This document shows positions 56,832 through 63,930 of a DNA stretch of 64,000 bases, piece by piece (positions within the stretch are counted from its first letter, which is position 1; each line of letters begins with the position of its first letter). The stretch is from a virus. A program made the translations under genes and the position numbers. The DNA lies in the IMG/VR virus record IMGVR_UViG_3300013108_000151, positions 1-64,000 of that record; one strand, given 5' to 3'. Below the pieces are notes generated by a model that saw only the letters and a program-made list of their open reading frames with translations, did not search any database and had not been told where the DNA came from.

Positions 56832-57602
56832 TTATAATGCCGCTATACGGCTTTTGAAGTCAGCAAAGTCACTACTTGCCGCTACTTCTGTTTTTAACGT
56901 TGTTAGTGTAATTGTTTCTGCGGTTAAGTAATTCGAGTCGTTAGTCCATTGACTAATAGCACCTGCTTTATTTGTAAATGTATGTGAACTACTTGCTGTT
57001 ACACTATCAGTAATTCCATATCCTGCTATTGTAGTTGGCTTACCTGTTAATGAAGCAAATGATTGGGCTGGTACTGAAGTTAAGTAATTGCTATCGTTAG
57101 TCCACTGACTAATAGCACCGCTCTTGTTTGTAAATGTATCTGTACTTGATGCTGTAACAGAGCCAGACAAGTTAGACCAATTACCATTAGCATATCCTAC
57201 AAATTTATCTGTTGAAGTGTTATAATATAATGTACCTTCTACTGGTGAACTTGGTGCTGATGATTGAGCATTAAGAACAGTTTTGTCGGCATAAACTGTA
57301 TTGGCGTGTACGTTGTTCCAAGTCTTAGTTGTTGAACCTAAGTCTTTTGAATCTGTAGTATCAGGCTCAACGTTACTTGATAGTACTATTTTACCTGTAC
57401 CATTTGGGTCTAATGTAATATTGGCATTTGCTGTAACTGAAGCAATAGTTGTACCAGTTAAATCTAGATTAGTATCAACTGCTCCAACTTGCCATAAATT
57501 TTGAAAATTTGTATTTGTTTTTATTAAAGCGTCACGTAAGTAATCGCCAGATCCGTCGTCTGCTGTAGTTCCTACGTTTATAATCTCTCTTGTATATGCC
57601 AT
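56832..57602 (-). CDS. Fibre protein with repeat, 256 aa
   Basis: N-terminus NVGTTADDGSGDYLRDALIK with NTNFQNLW shares the NDGTGD.LR.A..K.N.NF pattern with the 222-aa neighbour. The middle holds SAPSSPVEGTLYYNTSTDKF, and the C-terminal half has two copies of a (D/H)TFTNK(S/A)GAISQWTNDSNYLT module (DNA repeats at 56923-57002 and 57079-57158). Probably a tail fibre or fibre-tip protein in the virion. Confidence 0.8.
   Translation of the reverse strand: MAYTREIINVGTTADDGSGDYLRDALIKTNTNFQNLWQVGAVDTNLDLTGTTIASVTANANITLDPNGTGKIVLSSNVEPDTTDSKDLGSTTKTWNNVHANTVYADKTVLNAQSSAPSSPVEGTLYYNTSTDKFVGYANGNWSNLSGSVTASSTDTFTNKSGAISQWTNDSNYLTSVPAQSFASLTGKPTTIAGYGITDSVTASSSHTFTNKAGAISQWTNDSNYLTAETITLTTLKTEVAASSDFADFKSRIAAL
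56923..57158 (-). repeat. Tandem 80-bp coding repeat in a fibre gene
   Basis: Two imperfect direct copies (about 56923-57002 and 57079-57158) encode the paired GAISQWTNDSNYLT modules. Such repeats allow length change by recombination. Confidence 0.7.
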
Positions 57603-57614
57603 TAGTAAAACCTA

Positions 57615-58283
57615 TTAATGTAAATCAACCCAAGCACCATTGGCTCTGCCTTTGAACTTATGGGCCGTACTATCATAATAGATCATACCGTTTGTTGGTG
57701 AACCTGGAGCCGTTCCTGGATTGTGTAGTGTGTGATTAGCACTTACAGAAGTACTTGCTGTAATTGTGCCACCAAATATTGTTAGCCATTGTTTAGTAGC
57801 ACTACCTAAACTCTTTTGAGCATCATCTGTAGGTCTAAGATCACTTGCTATTGCTACATGACCTGTTCCTGCTGGATCAAGTGTAATGCTTTCGTTAGTT
57901 GAAGTAGATGAAATTGTACTAGCATGAATTGACAAGTCTTCTACTACTAGTGTACCTGTTGTAGCATTCCATGTCATTCTAGCATCATGGCTTACGTCAC
58001 CGTCAGCATCCATATAAAGTACAGCATTGTCAGTGTGTGCTTCAATTCTTAAACTTGTTTGGGCGTCAACTACTACAATACCAGTCCCGTCAGCATCAAG
58101 TACTAAGTTACCGTTTGTATTAGTTGATTTAATTTTGTTACCGGATATATCAATATTTGTTCCTGTCGCAGATGCGGCATATATCTCATCAAAGTTATCA
58201 TTAATTTTATCAAAGGCTATTCTTAACGGATCACCTGTCCCGTCATTTGCTGAACTACCTAGATTTACAGTTTGTTTTGCCAT
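57615..58283 (-). CDS. Fibre protein, 222 aa
   Basis: N-terminus LGSSANDGTGDPLRIAFDK with NDNFDEIY is the clearest form of the motif shared with the 256-aa neighbour. The C-terminus contains APGSPTNGMIYYDSTAHKFK and ends in RANGAWVDLH, parallel to a similar passage in the neighbour. The rest is beta-rich (SLRIEAHTDNAVLYMDADG). Perfect TATAAATA lies 26 bases upstream (58309-58316). Very likely a virion fibre. Confidence 0.8.
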   Translation of the reverse strand: MAKQTVNLGSSANDGTGDPLRIAFDKINDNFDEIYAASATGTNIDISGNKIKSTNTNGNLVLDADGTGIVVVDAQTSLRIEAHTDNAVLYMDADGDVSHDARMTWNATTGTLVVEDLSIHASTISSTSTNESITLDPAGTGHVAIASDLRPTDDAQKSLGSATKQWLTIFGGTITASTSVSANHTLHNPGTAPGSPTNGMIYYDSTAHKFKGRANGAWVDLH

Positions 58284-58308
58284 TTTTGTGTTCCCGTTTT
58301 ATATATTG

Positions 58309-58316
58309 TATTTATA
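58309..58316 (-). promoter_or_regulatory. Perfect late box TATAAATA for the fibre genes
   Basis: TATAAATA on the minus strand in the short gap between the Fe-S carrier gene and the fibre gene (ATG 58283). Confidence 0.65.
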
Positions 58317-58319
58317 TTC

Positions 58320-58652
58320 TTATACAGCAAATGATTCACCACAACCGCAACTTGCCGTTGCTTGTGGATTTTTAACTGCTAGGAACGAACCGCCTAATTC
58401 GACAACATAATCAATGGTACTACCTAAAACATACATTTCTGCTAGTTTGTTGATCATTAGTTTATTATCTGAATCGTCGCTTAGGCTTACTTCAATCCAC
58501 TCTTCAGGGTCTTCTATTTCATTTGCCATTTGCCAATCATAAGTAAACCCGCTACAGCCTCCACCTTTTACAGTAAATGTAGCATATTTCTTATCATTTT
58601 TCGTTGTAGCGTCAAGTAAATAAGTTTTGGCTTTTTGTGTTACTTCTATCAT
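58320..58652 (-). CDS. A-type Fe-S carrier (IscA/ErpA family)
   Basis: 110 residues, the usual length. The three conserved cysteines are present: GGGCSGFTYDW (about residue 33) and CGCGESF at the C-terminus. The body DYVVELGGSFLAVKNP is the family strand. These proteins hold and hand over 2Fe-2S or 4Fe-4S clusters. It lies one base from the MIP18/SufT gene and just before a ferredoxin gene, forming an Fe-S block. Confidence 0.93.
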   Translation of the reverse strand: MIEVTQKAKTYLLDATTKNDKKYATFTVKGGGCSGFTYDWQMANEIEDPEEWIEVSLSDDSDNKLMINKLAEMYVLGSTIDYVVELGGSFLAVKNPQATASCGCGESFAV

Positions 58653-58653
58653 T

Positions 58654-59034
58654 TTAAAATCCTAGTTCTAGTTGGGCCAGTTCGCTCGCTAATTTTGGCC
58701 CAAATGTTGGTTGAAATGACAATTCAACTTTAACAGTATTTATACCTTCAACTTTTTCAACTGCCTCTTTTACCCATTTTGGCATTTCGCCTGCTACTGG
58801 GCAGAAAGCACTAGTTAATGTCATTATAATATCAACGTTATTGTCGTTGTCAACATCCATTTTATATATAAGTCCTAAGTCATGTACGTTTATGTGTATC
58901 TCTGGGTCATGTACTGTTCTTAGTGCTTCTTTAATTAGTTGTGCTTGTTTGATATTACCATTAGTTGTGACCCAATCAAATGTCATATCTTCGCTTCTAT
59001 ATCTATTGTATACGTCTGGTTGTTTCTCAGTCAA
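58654..59034 (-). CDS. MIP18/SufT-family (DUF59) Fe-S maturation protein
   Basis: 126 residues. EALRTVHDPEIHINVHDLGLI (about 37-57) is the DPE-x-VxDLGLI signature. VDIIMTLTSAFCPVAGEMP, with the conserved Cys, and VELSFQPTFGPKLA complete the domain. SufT/MIP18 proteins help place Fe-S clusters into target proteins. Overlaps the ferredoxin gene by eight bases. A TATAAATA string inside it (58737-58744) is more likely coding chance. Confidence 0.9.
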   Translation of the reverse strand: MTEKQPDVYNRYRSEDMTFDWVTTNGNIKQAQLIKEALRTVHDPEIHINVHDLGLIYKMDVDNDNNVDIIMTLTSAFCPVAGEMPKWVKEAVEKVEGINTVKVELSFQPTFGPKLASELAQLELGF

Positions 59035-59350
59035 TATGGTTTACTTTTACAACTAGGCTATCTGATTCTACACCACGTAATTCACATTGGCAACCTAGTC
59101 TGCTCTTTCCTTCTACCATGTCAGGAGCATAGTCTAACAAATCTAATTCACTTAGGTCTGTTGCTTGTCCTATGATTTCACTTCCTTTTTCTACTACTAC
59201 ATGGCAAGTAGCACAAATACAAGAACCTCCACAATCACCCCAAGGTTCCCCTTTGAAGTGATCGTAGAGTGCGATCATTATGTTGTCGTTGTCTGTGTAT
59301 TCCACATCAAACTCTCTGCCTGATCTTGTAATACACTTGAACGTTTTCAT
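59027..59350 (-). CDS. 2Fe-2S ferredoxin (adrenodoxin/ISC type)
   Basis: 107 residues. The four cluster cysteines are in DCGGSCICATC (CxxxxxCxxC spacing) and RLGCQCEL. ALYDHFKGEPWG before the site is in the place of the usual ARDAGI helix, which is typical of divergent ISC-type ferredoxins. It carries electrons for Fe-S assembly, oxygenases or radical SAM enzymes. Together with the two genes downstream it makes a three-gene Fe-S operon. Confidence 0.93.
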   Translation of the reverse strand: MKTFKCITRSGREFDVEYTDNDNIMIALYDHFKGEPWGDCGGSCICATCHVVVEKGSEIIGQATDLSELDLLDYAPDMVEGKSRLGCQCELRGVESDSLVVKVNHID

Positions 59351-59352
59351 AA

Positions 59353-59511
59353 TTAACCTTTTGTCAATACTTGATAAGCACCGTAGGCTATTGCGGCATA
59401 GGCGGCGATGTTAATCCAACTGCCCATAAACAAAATAACCAAACCCACAGCAACTAATCCTAGTCCACCATGAGATGCTTTTTCTTTAAGTCTATCTGTG
59501 ATAAAATCCAT
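59353..59511 (-). CDS. Tiny membrane protein, 52 aa
   Basis: Starts at ATG 59511 behind a strong AAAGGAGGTC. Two hydrophobic helices (GLGLVAVGLVILFMGSW and AAYAAIAYGAYQVL). Fills the gap between the ferredoxin gene and the glucosaminidase. Function unknown. Confidence 0.65.
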   Translation of the reverse strand: MDFITDRLKEKASHGGLGLVAVGLVILFMGSWINIAAYAAIAYGAYQVLTKG

Positions 59512-59552
59512 ATCGGACCTCCTTTATTGTGTGGCTGTTGTGCCACATTAAA

Positions 59553-60203
59553 TTAAGCATTTTCTAAGACCTTCCTAATGCTTAAAACTTTTTTCTTTAC
59601 CAAATCCGTATAAATTGGATTTGTACTCCAGTTGTTTAGGAGTTCTATCTGTTTATTGATATCGATGGAATTTGATTCTAATTGATGGCTTCTTTCTTCT
59701 CTGAACAATTCATAAGCATGATGATTGTTTATAGTACTTATCATGTGTTTAACTGAATCGCACTTGGTTTTGTATGCTCTTACACCCCATTTTACATCTG
59801 GATTTCCTAGTGGTTTTAATTGAGGTATTGATTCATCCCATGTTCTAATACCAAATAAGTTATTACCTTCGTTAGCAAATCTACTTTTACCATAGCCTGA
59901 TTCTAATACAGCCATTGCTATGATAATTTCTCTGTGTATTCTTTTCTCAGGAACTATGCTTAAATTAACATAATCAATACATCTTCCTACTGCTAATACA
60001 AACTCTTTATTGTTTGAGTATTCAATTGATGGTGCTTGGAATCCAAAATCATTCCATTGTTTTAATGTTTCTTGTTGGTATGATGTTTTTATTTTATCTA
60101 TTATATAATAATTAGGATAAAATGTTCCTACACCAAATGCTACTGCTACTGACAAAACTAATATAGCAATAGAAAGTACTATTACTTTTAATTTCTTTTT
60201 CAT
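59553..60203 (-). CDS. Bax-like glucosaminidase (membrane-anchored)
   Basis: 216 residues with one N-terminal membrane helix (about 5-25). The glucosaminidase/Bax signature HREIIIAMAVLESGYGKSRFA has the catalytic Glu (about residue 93), and GNNLFGIRTW and KWGVRAYKTKCDSVKHMIS follow, as in FlgJ/Bax-type GH73-like enzymes. It cuts peptidoglycan and, with its membrane anchor, could act from the periplasm. It is separate from the main endolysin at 31384-32226. Confidence 0.85.
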   Translation of the reverse strand: MKKKLKVIVLSIAILVLSVAVAFGVGTFYPNYYIIDKIKTSYQQETLKQWNDFGFQAPSIEYSNNKEFVLAVGRCIDYVNLSIVPEKRIHREIIIAMAVLESGYGKSRFANEGNNLFGIRTWDESIPQLKPLGNPDVKWGVRAYKTKCDSVKHMISTINNHHAYELFREERSHQLESNSIDINKQIELLNNWSTNPIYTDLVKKKVLSIRKVLENA

Positions 60204-60211
60204 AAGTTAAT

Positions 60212-60667
60212 TTAAACTTTCTTTCCGGCCGTTTTTAGTTCGTCTTTTGACACAACCATATAAGGGCCTTTGTTATATGCTGGAACAATTGAATATTGTT
60301 TACTAATTTCTAAACGTTCTTGTTGTTCTTTCCAATTACGTTTTGTACCACCATTACCTGGAATACTATTTGTACTCTTAGGTGTTGATGTTATACTAGG
60401 AACAATTTGTGTTTCTCTAACTTTTGGCAACGGAGCCGGTGCTTTTTTAATTACTTGGTTAGTAGAACGTGGCTTGTGATAACCTTGTACATAATCTATA
60501 TATTCATCTACTGTCATTTGTAGATTATGTAAATGCTTTTGCCTCATACGTTTATTGTATTGCTTAACTTCAATCTTCATGTCCTCTCTTTGCTTAACAG
60601 AAAGAACTTTACGTTTACGAGAACGTGTATTCAACGAGGTCATGCCTCGTACTAAACCCATTGTCAT
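60212..60667 (-). CDS. Basic unknown phage protein, 151 aa
   Basis: Lys/Arg-rich first half (RSRKRKVLSVKQREDMKIEVK) with a HLHNLQMTVDEYIDYVQGYHKP segment (about residues 45-66), a Pro/Thr-rich middle and a KGPYMVVSKDELKTAGKK C-terminus. Related proteins are found in marine T4-like phages without a known function. DNA binding is possible from its charge. Confidence 0.6.
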   Translation of the reverse strand: MTMGLVRGMTSLNTRSRKRKVLSVKQREDMKIEVKQYNKRMRQKHLHNLQMTVDEYIDYVQGYHKPRSTNQVIKKAPAPLPKVRETQIVPSITSTPKSTNSIPGNGGTKRNWKEQQERLEISKQYSIVPAYNKGPYMVVSKDELKTAGKKV

Positions 60668-60668
60668 A

Positions 60669-60926
60669 TTAAGATTTCTTTGCTAGATTAAATTCTACTG
60701 GTTCAAACTTATCTTCACTATTGGAATCAAAGTTCATCTTAGACATACCAAAATCTGTAGGTGCCATTGTATCTTCAAACTGTTTAAACTCTGCTAATTT
60801 ATAATCTAACATATTGTTTAAGATTTTAAGAATGGCTTGTTTGTTTTGGATATCGTTAGAAGAACCTGGAGCAAGTAATTTAATAACTTTTTCCAGGTCC
60901 TCAATGTCTTTTAAAGTGTCTATCAT
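60669..60926 (-). CDS. Unknown helical protein, 85 aa
   Basis: Start at 60926 (MIDTLKDIED) has GGGG upstream and is preferred over the TTG at 60938. DIEDLEKVIKLL, then QNKQAILKILNNMLDYKLAEFKQFE, form two helices; the C-terminus is acidic. Lies between the glycine-zipper gene and the basic 151-aa gene. No family is recognised. Confidence 0.6.
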   Translation of the reverse strand: MIDTLKDIEDLEKVIKLLAPGSSNDIQNKQAILKILNNMLDYKLAEFKQFEDTMAPTDFGMSKMNFDSNSEDKFEPVEFNLAKKS

Positions 60927-60938
60927 ACCCAACCCCAA

Positions 60939-61391
60939 TTAGAATTGGTGTATGTAGTCAACTGTATAACCTTTACCATCTACCATAAAAGTTAAAGTTG
61001 AATGAGAATAAACTTCTACTGAAGTTTCTTTATACCTAGTTTCAATACCACAATGTGTACCTGTAGTAGTATGACCAGGCTTGTTTTTGTTTGCCATATC
61101 AGCACCAATGATAGCACCTAAAATAGTAGCGGCATCGTTACCTTTACCTTTACCAATTTGGTTACCAATAATACCACCGATAATAGCACCACCTAGTACA
61201 TCACCTGAACTAGCACCACCTGAGTGTGTAGTAACTTCCCTACATACTTCTACATTATAAGGAACTTGTTGAATCACAGTCTTATAGTGATGGTATACAT
61301 TTGGTCTTTCAACGTTACCTGCCATTGCTGACGTAGTAACAAACATTACCATAATACCAGCAACTAAAGTTTTAATCATATTCTTCATCTT
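60939..61391 (-). CDS. Glycine-zipper 2TM (SlyB-like) exported protein
   Basis: 150 residues from ATG 61391 (GGAGAC before it), so the first helix is a signal peptide ending SAMAG. GGAIIGGIIGNQIGKGKG and ATILGAIIGADMAN are the paired glycine-zipper repeats of the 17 kDa/SlyB outer membrane family. Cysteines at VCREV and THCGIE may form a disulfide. A phage copy of a host envelope protein is uncommon. It has its own early promoter. Confidence 0.8.
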   Translation of the reverse strand, partial: KMKNMIKTLVAGIMVMFVTTSAMAGNVERPNVYHHYKTVIQQVPYNVEVCREVTTHSGGASSGDVLGGAIIGGIIGNQIGKGKGNDAATILGAIIGADMANKNKPGHTTTGTHCGIETRYKETSVEVYSHSTLTFMVDGKGYTVDYIHQF

Positions 61392-61434
61392 CGTCTCCTT
61401 TTTATTATTTGTTGTTATTAACATTTATACATAT

Positions 61435-61463
61435 ATAATAGCATCTTTCGGCCAAATTGTCAA
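61435..61463 (-). promoter_or_regulatory. Sigma70-like promoter for the glycine-zipper gene
   Basis: TTGACA (61463-61458), 17 bases, TATTAT (61440-61435) on the minus strand. Confidence 0.75.
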
Positions 61464-61521
61464 CCTTTTTCACGTCTTTTTTGGGTGTGTAAACCATTGA
61501 TTTTACTAGGTTTTTTAGAGA

Positions 61522-62289
61522 TTATTCAGATTTTATCTCTAAATCACGGAAAAACCACCAATAATTTTCATCATTTTCGGTGTTTGGAATGGTTTTTGTG
61601 TCCAAATATACCAGCATATCTTTCCAAGTTTGGCCATTAGGATCATCATAATCCATATATGGGTATTCTTTAGTATCTCTAACTGGTTGGTTAAAACTTT
61701 CAAATTGTATGTTGTTTTTTAACCCTGTATGTATTAGTAAACTTCCTGTGTGTTCTTTTAAATTACCAACCACACCATCTTTATGCTTCAACCAAAGTGG
61801 AGTATAATGATTGTGATGATTCTCTACACTTCGTTCAAATGCTGACCATTCTGTTCTATCAATACTAGGTCTAAAACCAGGCAAAACTTCACCATTTCTA
61901 AGTTTAATCTCATTATACATTTCTGTTATATTAACAAAGTAGCAACTGTTAAACATTCTCAAATAAAATCCTTCGTCTGTTCTATCTATCATATGTCCTA
62001 TTGCCCACCAAATTTTATCCTTGGTTTGCTCTAATACTAATTCAAATGTTTTGTTAGGCTCTAGGAATATATGCCCAGTACTAATAACACAGGCGATATC
62101 AATATTGTCTTTGTTTTTATCTATGTGTTTCCATATCTGTTTTTGTCTATAATCCTCATTTGGAAATGCCACTACTTCTGAGTCTGGATACATTAGTTTA
62201 GCATTCTCTACTGTATGATTAAACAATCGAGTTGTAAGTTCGTTTTCTTTATATGGGTTATTAACATATATTGTTAGTTTACGTTTCAT
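61522..62289 (-). CDS. Unknown protein linked to the SGNH paralogue, 255 aa
   Basis: Starts at ATG 62289 with AAGGAAAC and overlaps the SGNH paralogue stop (ATGA). The opening LTIYVNNPYKENELTTRLF and later VVAFPNEDYRQ, ACVISTGHIFLEP and WAIGHMIDRTDEG suggest a Rossmann-like alpha/beta fold, possibly a glycosyltransferase of the GT-A shape, but no DxD or SAM site is certain. It probably works with the SGNH-like protein. Confidence 0.6.
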   Translation of the reverse strand: MKRKLTIYVNNPYKENELTTRLFNHTVENAKLMYPDSEVVAFPNEDYRQKQIWKHIDKNKDNIDIACVISTGHIFLEPNKTFELVLEQTKDKIWWAIGHMIDRTDEGFYLRMFNSCYFVNITEMYNEIKLRNGEVLPGFRPSIDRTEWSAFERSVENHHNHYTPLWLKHKDGVVGNLKEHTGSLLIHTGLKNNIQFESFNQPVRDTKEYPYMDYDDPNGQTWKDMLVYLDTKTIPNTENDENYWWFFRDLEIKSE

Positions 62290-63215
62290 AGTTTCCTTGC
62301 TAAATTAAATATAGGATCGAAGTAACTAGCAACTAGTTTAAATCCTTCAAAGTTTAAATGACAATTATCGTTAGGTCTCAAAAATTTTGATATATGTTTA
62401 TCTTTTGGAGATTTTTCATTTGCCCATTTTAAAAGATATGTTTCATTAATTATGTTTTCTTTAAGGAAGTCAACATCGCTACTAGGAAAATTATCGTAAA
62501 ATCCTTGACCGTTATATTCATTACCGTGTTTTGTTGTTACAGGTTTATCCCATTGATAAAATTTAACTTGTTTTCCTTTGCTTGTTAAGTAACCATGTAT
62601 TAGTTTTAATATACTAACAACATGCTTTTGTCTTGCTTCATATGAATAAGTATTCATAAATTTAATTATAGGCCTTTGATCTTTTTTCGAAGCACGATCA
62701 TAAACTTCCCAATGAAACTGCTGGTTTAAATCTTTGTCATCTAGCATTGCCCAAGCATTATCAATTGTTGGTACTCTATTATATGTTTTGTCAATGTTTA
62801 GTAATTGGCCGTCTTGGTATATTTGTAGTGGATAAAAGTTTTCGTATTCAGTTAAGTACCTATCATCTACAAGCCATGATAGTCTTAAATAATTAGGTAT
62901 TTCGATACAGTATACATCAGGACTATAGTTTTCTTCAGTAAATATTACCCTTTCAGGCCACACATCAATACCACTGCCAGATGAACTTATATTATAAAGT
63001 TTAAATTTAGGGTTTTGTTTTGATAGTTCTTGTATTAAGTTTCTTCCGTCTATTAGTGTAGCAAAGTTGTTACCATCGTATGTGGACCAGTTTTCTAACT
63101 TATAAGTTTTAGGATCATGCTTTCCGAATTCTCTAGTCAATCTAGTTTTTGGTTTTGGTATTTCACCTTCTAGGTTAAGATACGAAGAGCCAACAAATGC
63201 TATTTTTTTAGCCAT
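62286..63215 (-). CDS. SGNH-like hydrolase paralogue C
   Basis: 309 residues. AFVGSSYLNL (Ser in GSS), YNISSSGSGIDVWPERV, YSPDVYCIEIPNYLRL, NFYPLQIYQDGQLLN, YLTSKGKQVKFYQW and RPNDNCHLNFEGFKLVASYFDPIF match paralogues A and B in order. The Asp/His pair at the end is preserved. Compared with A and B it has an extra stretch of about 30 residues near the N-terminus. AAGGAGCC precedes the ATG. Its neighbours differ from those of A and B, so it is a dispersed copy. Confidence 0.75.
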   Translation of the reverse strand: MAKKIAFVGSSYLNLEGEIPKPKTRLTREFGKHDPKTYKLENWSTYDGNNFATLIDGRNLIQELSKQNPKFKLYNISSSGSGIDVWPERVIFTEENYSPDVYCIEIPNYLRLSWLVDDRYLTEYENFYPLQIYQDGQLLNIDKTYNRVPTIDNAWAMLDDKDLNQQFHWEVYDRASKKDQRPIIKFMNTYSYEARQKHVVSILKLIHGYLTSKGKQVKFYQWDKPVTTKHGNEYNGQGFYDNFPSSDVDFLKENIINETYLLKWANEKSPKDKHISKFLRPNDNCHLNFEGFKLVASYFDPIFNLARKL

Positions 63216-63226
63216 TCAATGGCTCC

Positions 63227-63757
63227 TTAGTGTACAGTTTTAGATGCGATGTCTTCTGGAAGAACGGTTGTTTCAACTTTATTTCTAGTTTGATAAATGT
63301 GTGCGATAATTTGATCATATTCTTCTTGAGGTAGTATTGTTCTATAAAGTTTCATAGCCTCTGCCACTAACGGTCCAGCAATTACTAATCCACTTGTTGT
63401 TGATAAATGTCTTACAATTAGTGCTTCGAGTTCTGTTTGAAACATAATCATAGCATCACTTTTTGCTTCAGGATCATCAAAGTCATAATCTATTTCGCGA
63501 TGTCTTAATAAAAATTCATCTTCTTGTAGTAGTTTTAGTCCACTTTGATCTTGGCTTCTTTTTTCTTCTTCTAATTCTTTTAATGCTTGTTGGTCATCTT
63601 CGAATTGCTTTATTTCTTCGAATCGTTTTTCTTGTTGTTGTTTTGCTTTTTCAGAAAGGAATACCTTAAATGATTCTGGATCTCTCCCTAACAACCTGTC
63701 ACTAAACTGTAGTAATATTCTGGCTGTGTTTAATTTAAGTTTTTCTTTCCAGTTCAT
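63227..63757 (-). CDS. Coiled-coil unknown protein, 176 aa
   Basis: Residues 35-85 form a Glu/Lys/Gln-rich coiled coil (EKAKQQQEKRFEEIKQFEDD). The second half has an alpha/beta part (MIMFQTELEALIVRHLSTTSGLVIAGPLVAEAMKLYR). A TAAATA box lies five bases before the ATG and no SD is seen, so a leaderless mRNA is predicted. No family is recognised. Confidence 0.6.
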   Translation of the reverse strand: MNWKEKLKLNTARILLQFSDRLLGRDPESFKVFLSEKAKQQQEKRFEEIKQFEDDQQALKELEEEKRSQDQSGLKLLQEDEFLLRHREIDYDFDDPEAKSDAMIMFQTELEALIVRHLSTTSGLVIAGPLVAEAMKLYRTILPQEEYDQIIAHIYQTRNKVETTVLPEDIASKTVH

Positions 63758-63761
63758 TATA

Positions 63762-63929
63762 TTATTTATTCAAATTTTTCTTAGCCATTGCTTTTTCAGT
63801 TTTCTTGTAGATTTTATAGGCAATCTTGGCGGCTTTCCTACGTTCTTTTCTACTGTGTTCTACAGGCTTGGGACCAACATCTTGTGGAGATTTTTCCCAT
63901 CCGTACATAAACTCGCCAACTCTTGCCAT
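63762..63929 (-). CDS. Small basic protein, 55 aa
   Basis: Starts at ATG 63929 with AAGGA upstream. FMYGWEKSPQDVG is followed by a strongly basic helix (EHSRKERRKAAKIAYKIYKKT). It might bind nucleic acid. Adjacent to another basic tail at the window end. Confidence 0.55.
   Translation of the reverse strand: MARVGEFMYGWEKSPQDVGPKPVEHSRKERRKAAKIAYKIYKKTEKAMAKKNLNK
63763..63770 (-). promoter_or_regulatory. Late-like box (AATAAATA) with predicted leaderless start
   Basis: AATAAATA on the minus strand, five bases before the ATG at 63757; overlaps the stop of the 55-aa gene upstream. Confidence 0.45.
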
Positions 63930-63930
63930 A

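Noticed and set aside
58737-58744. TATAAATA on the minus strand as a late promoter for the Fe-S carrier gene
   Set aside because: It lies inside the MIP18/SufT coding sequence (Gly-Ile-Asn-Thr codons), 85 bases before the next start; likely a chance match in AT-rich coding DNA.
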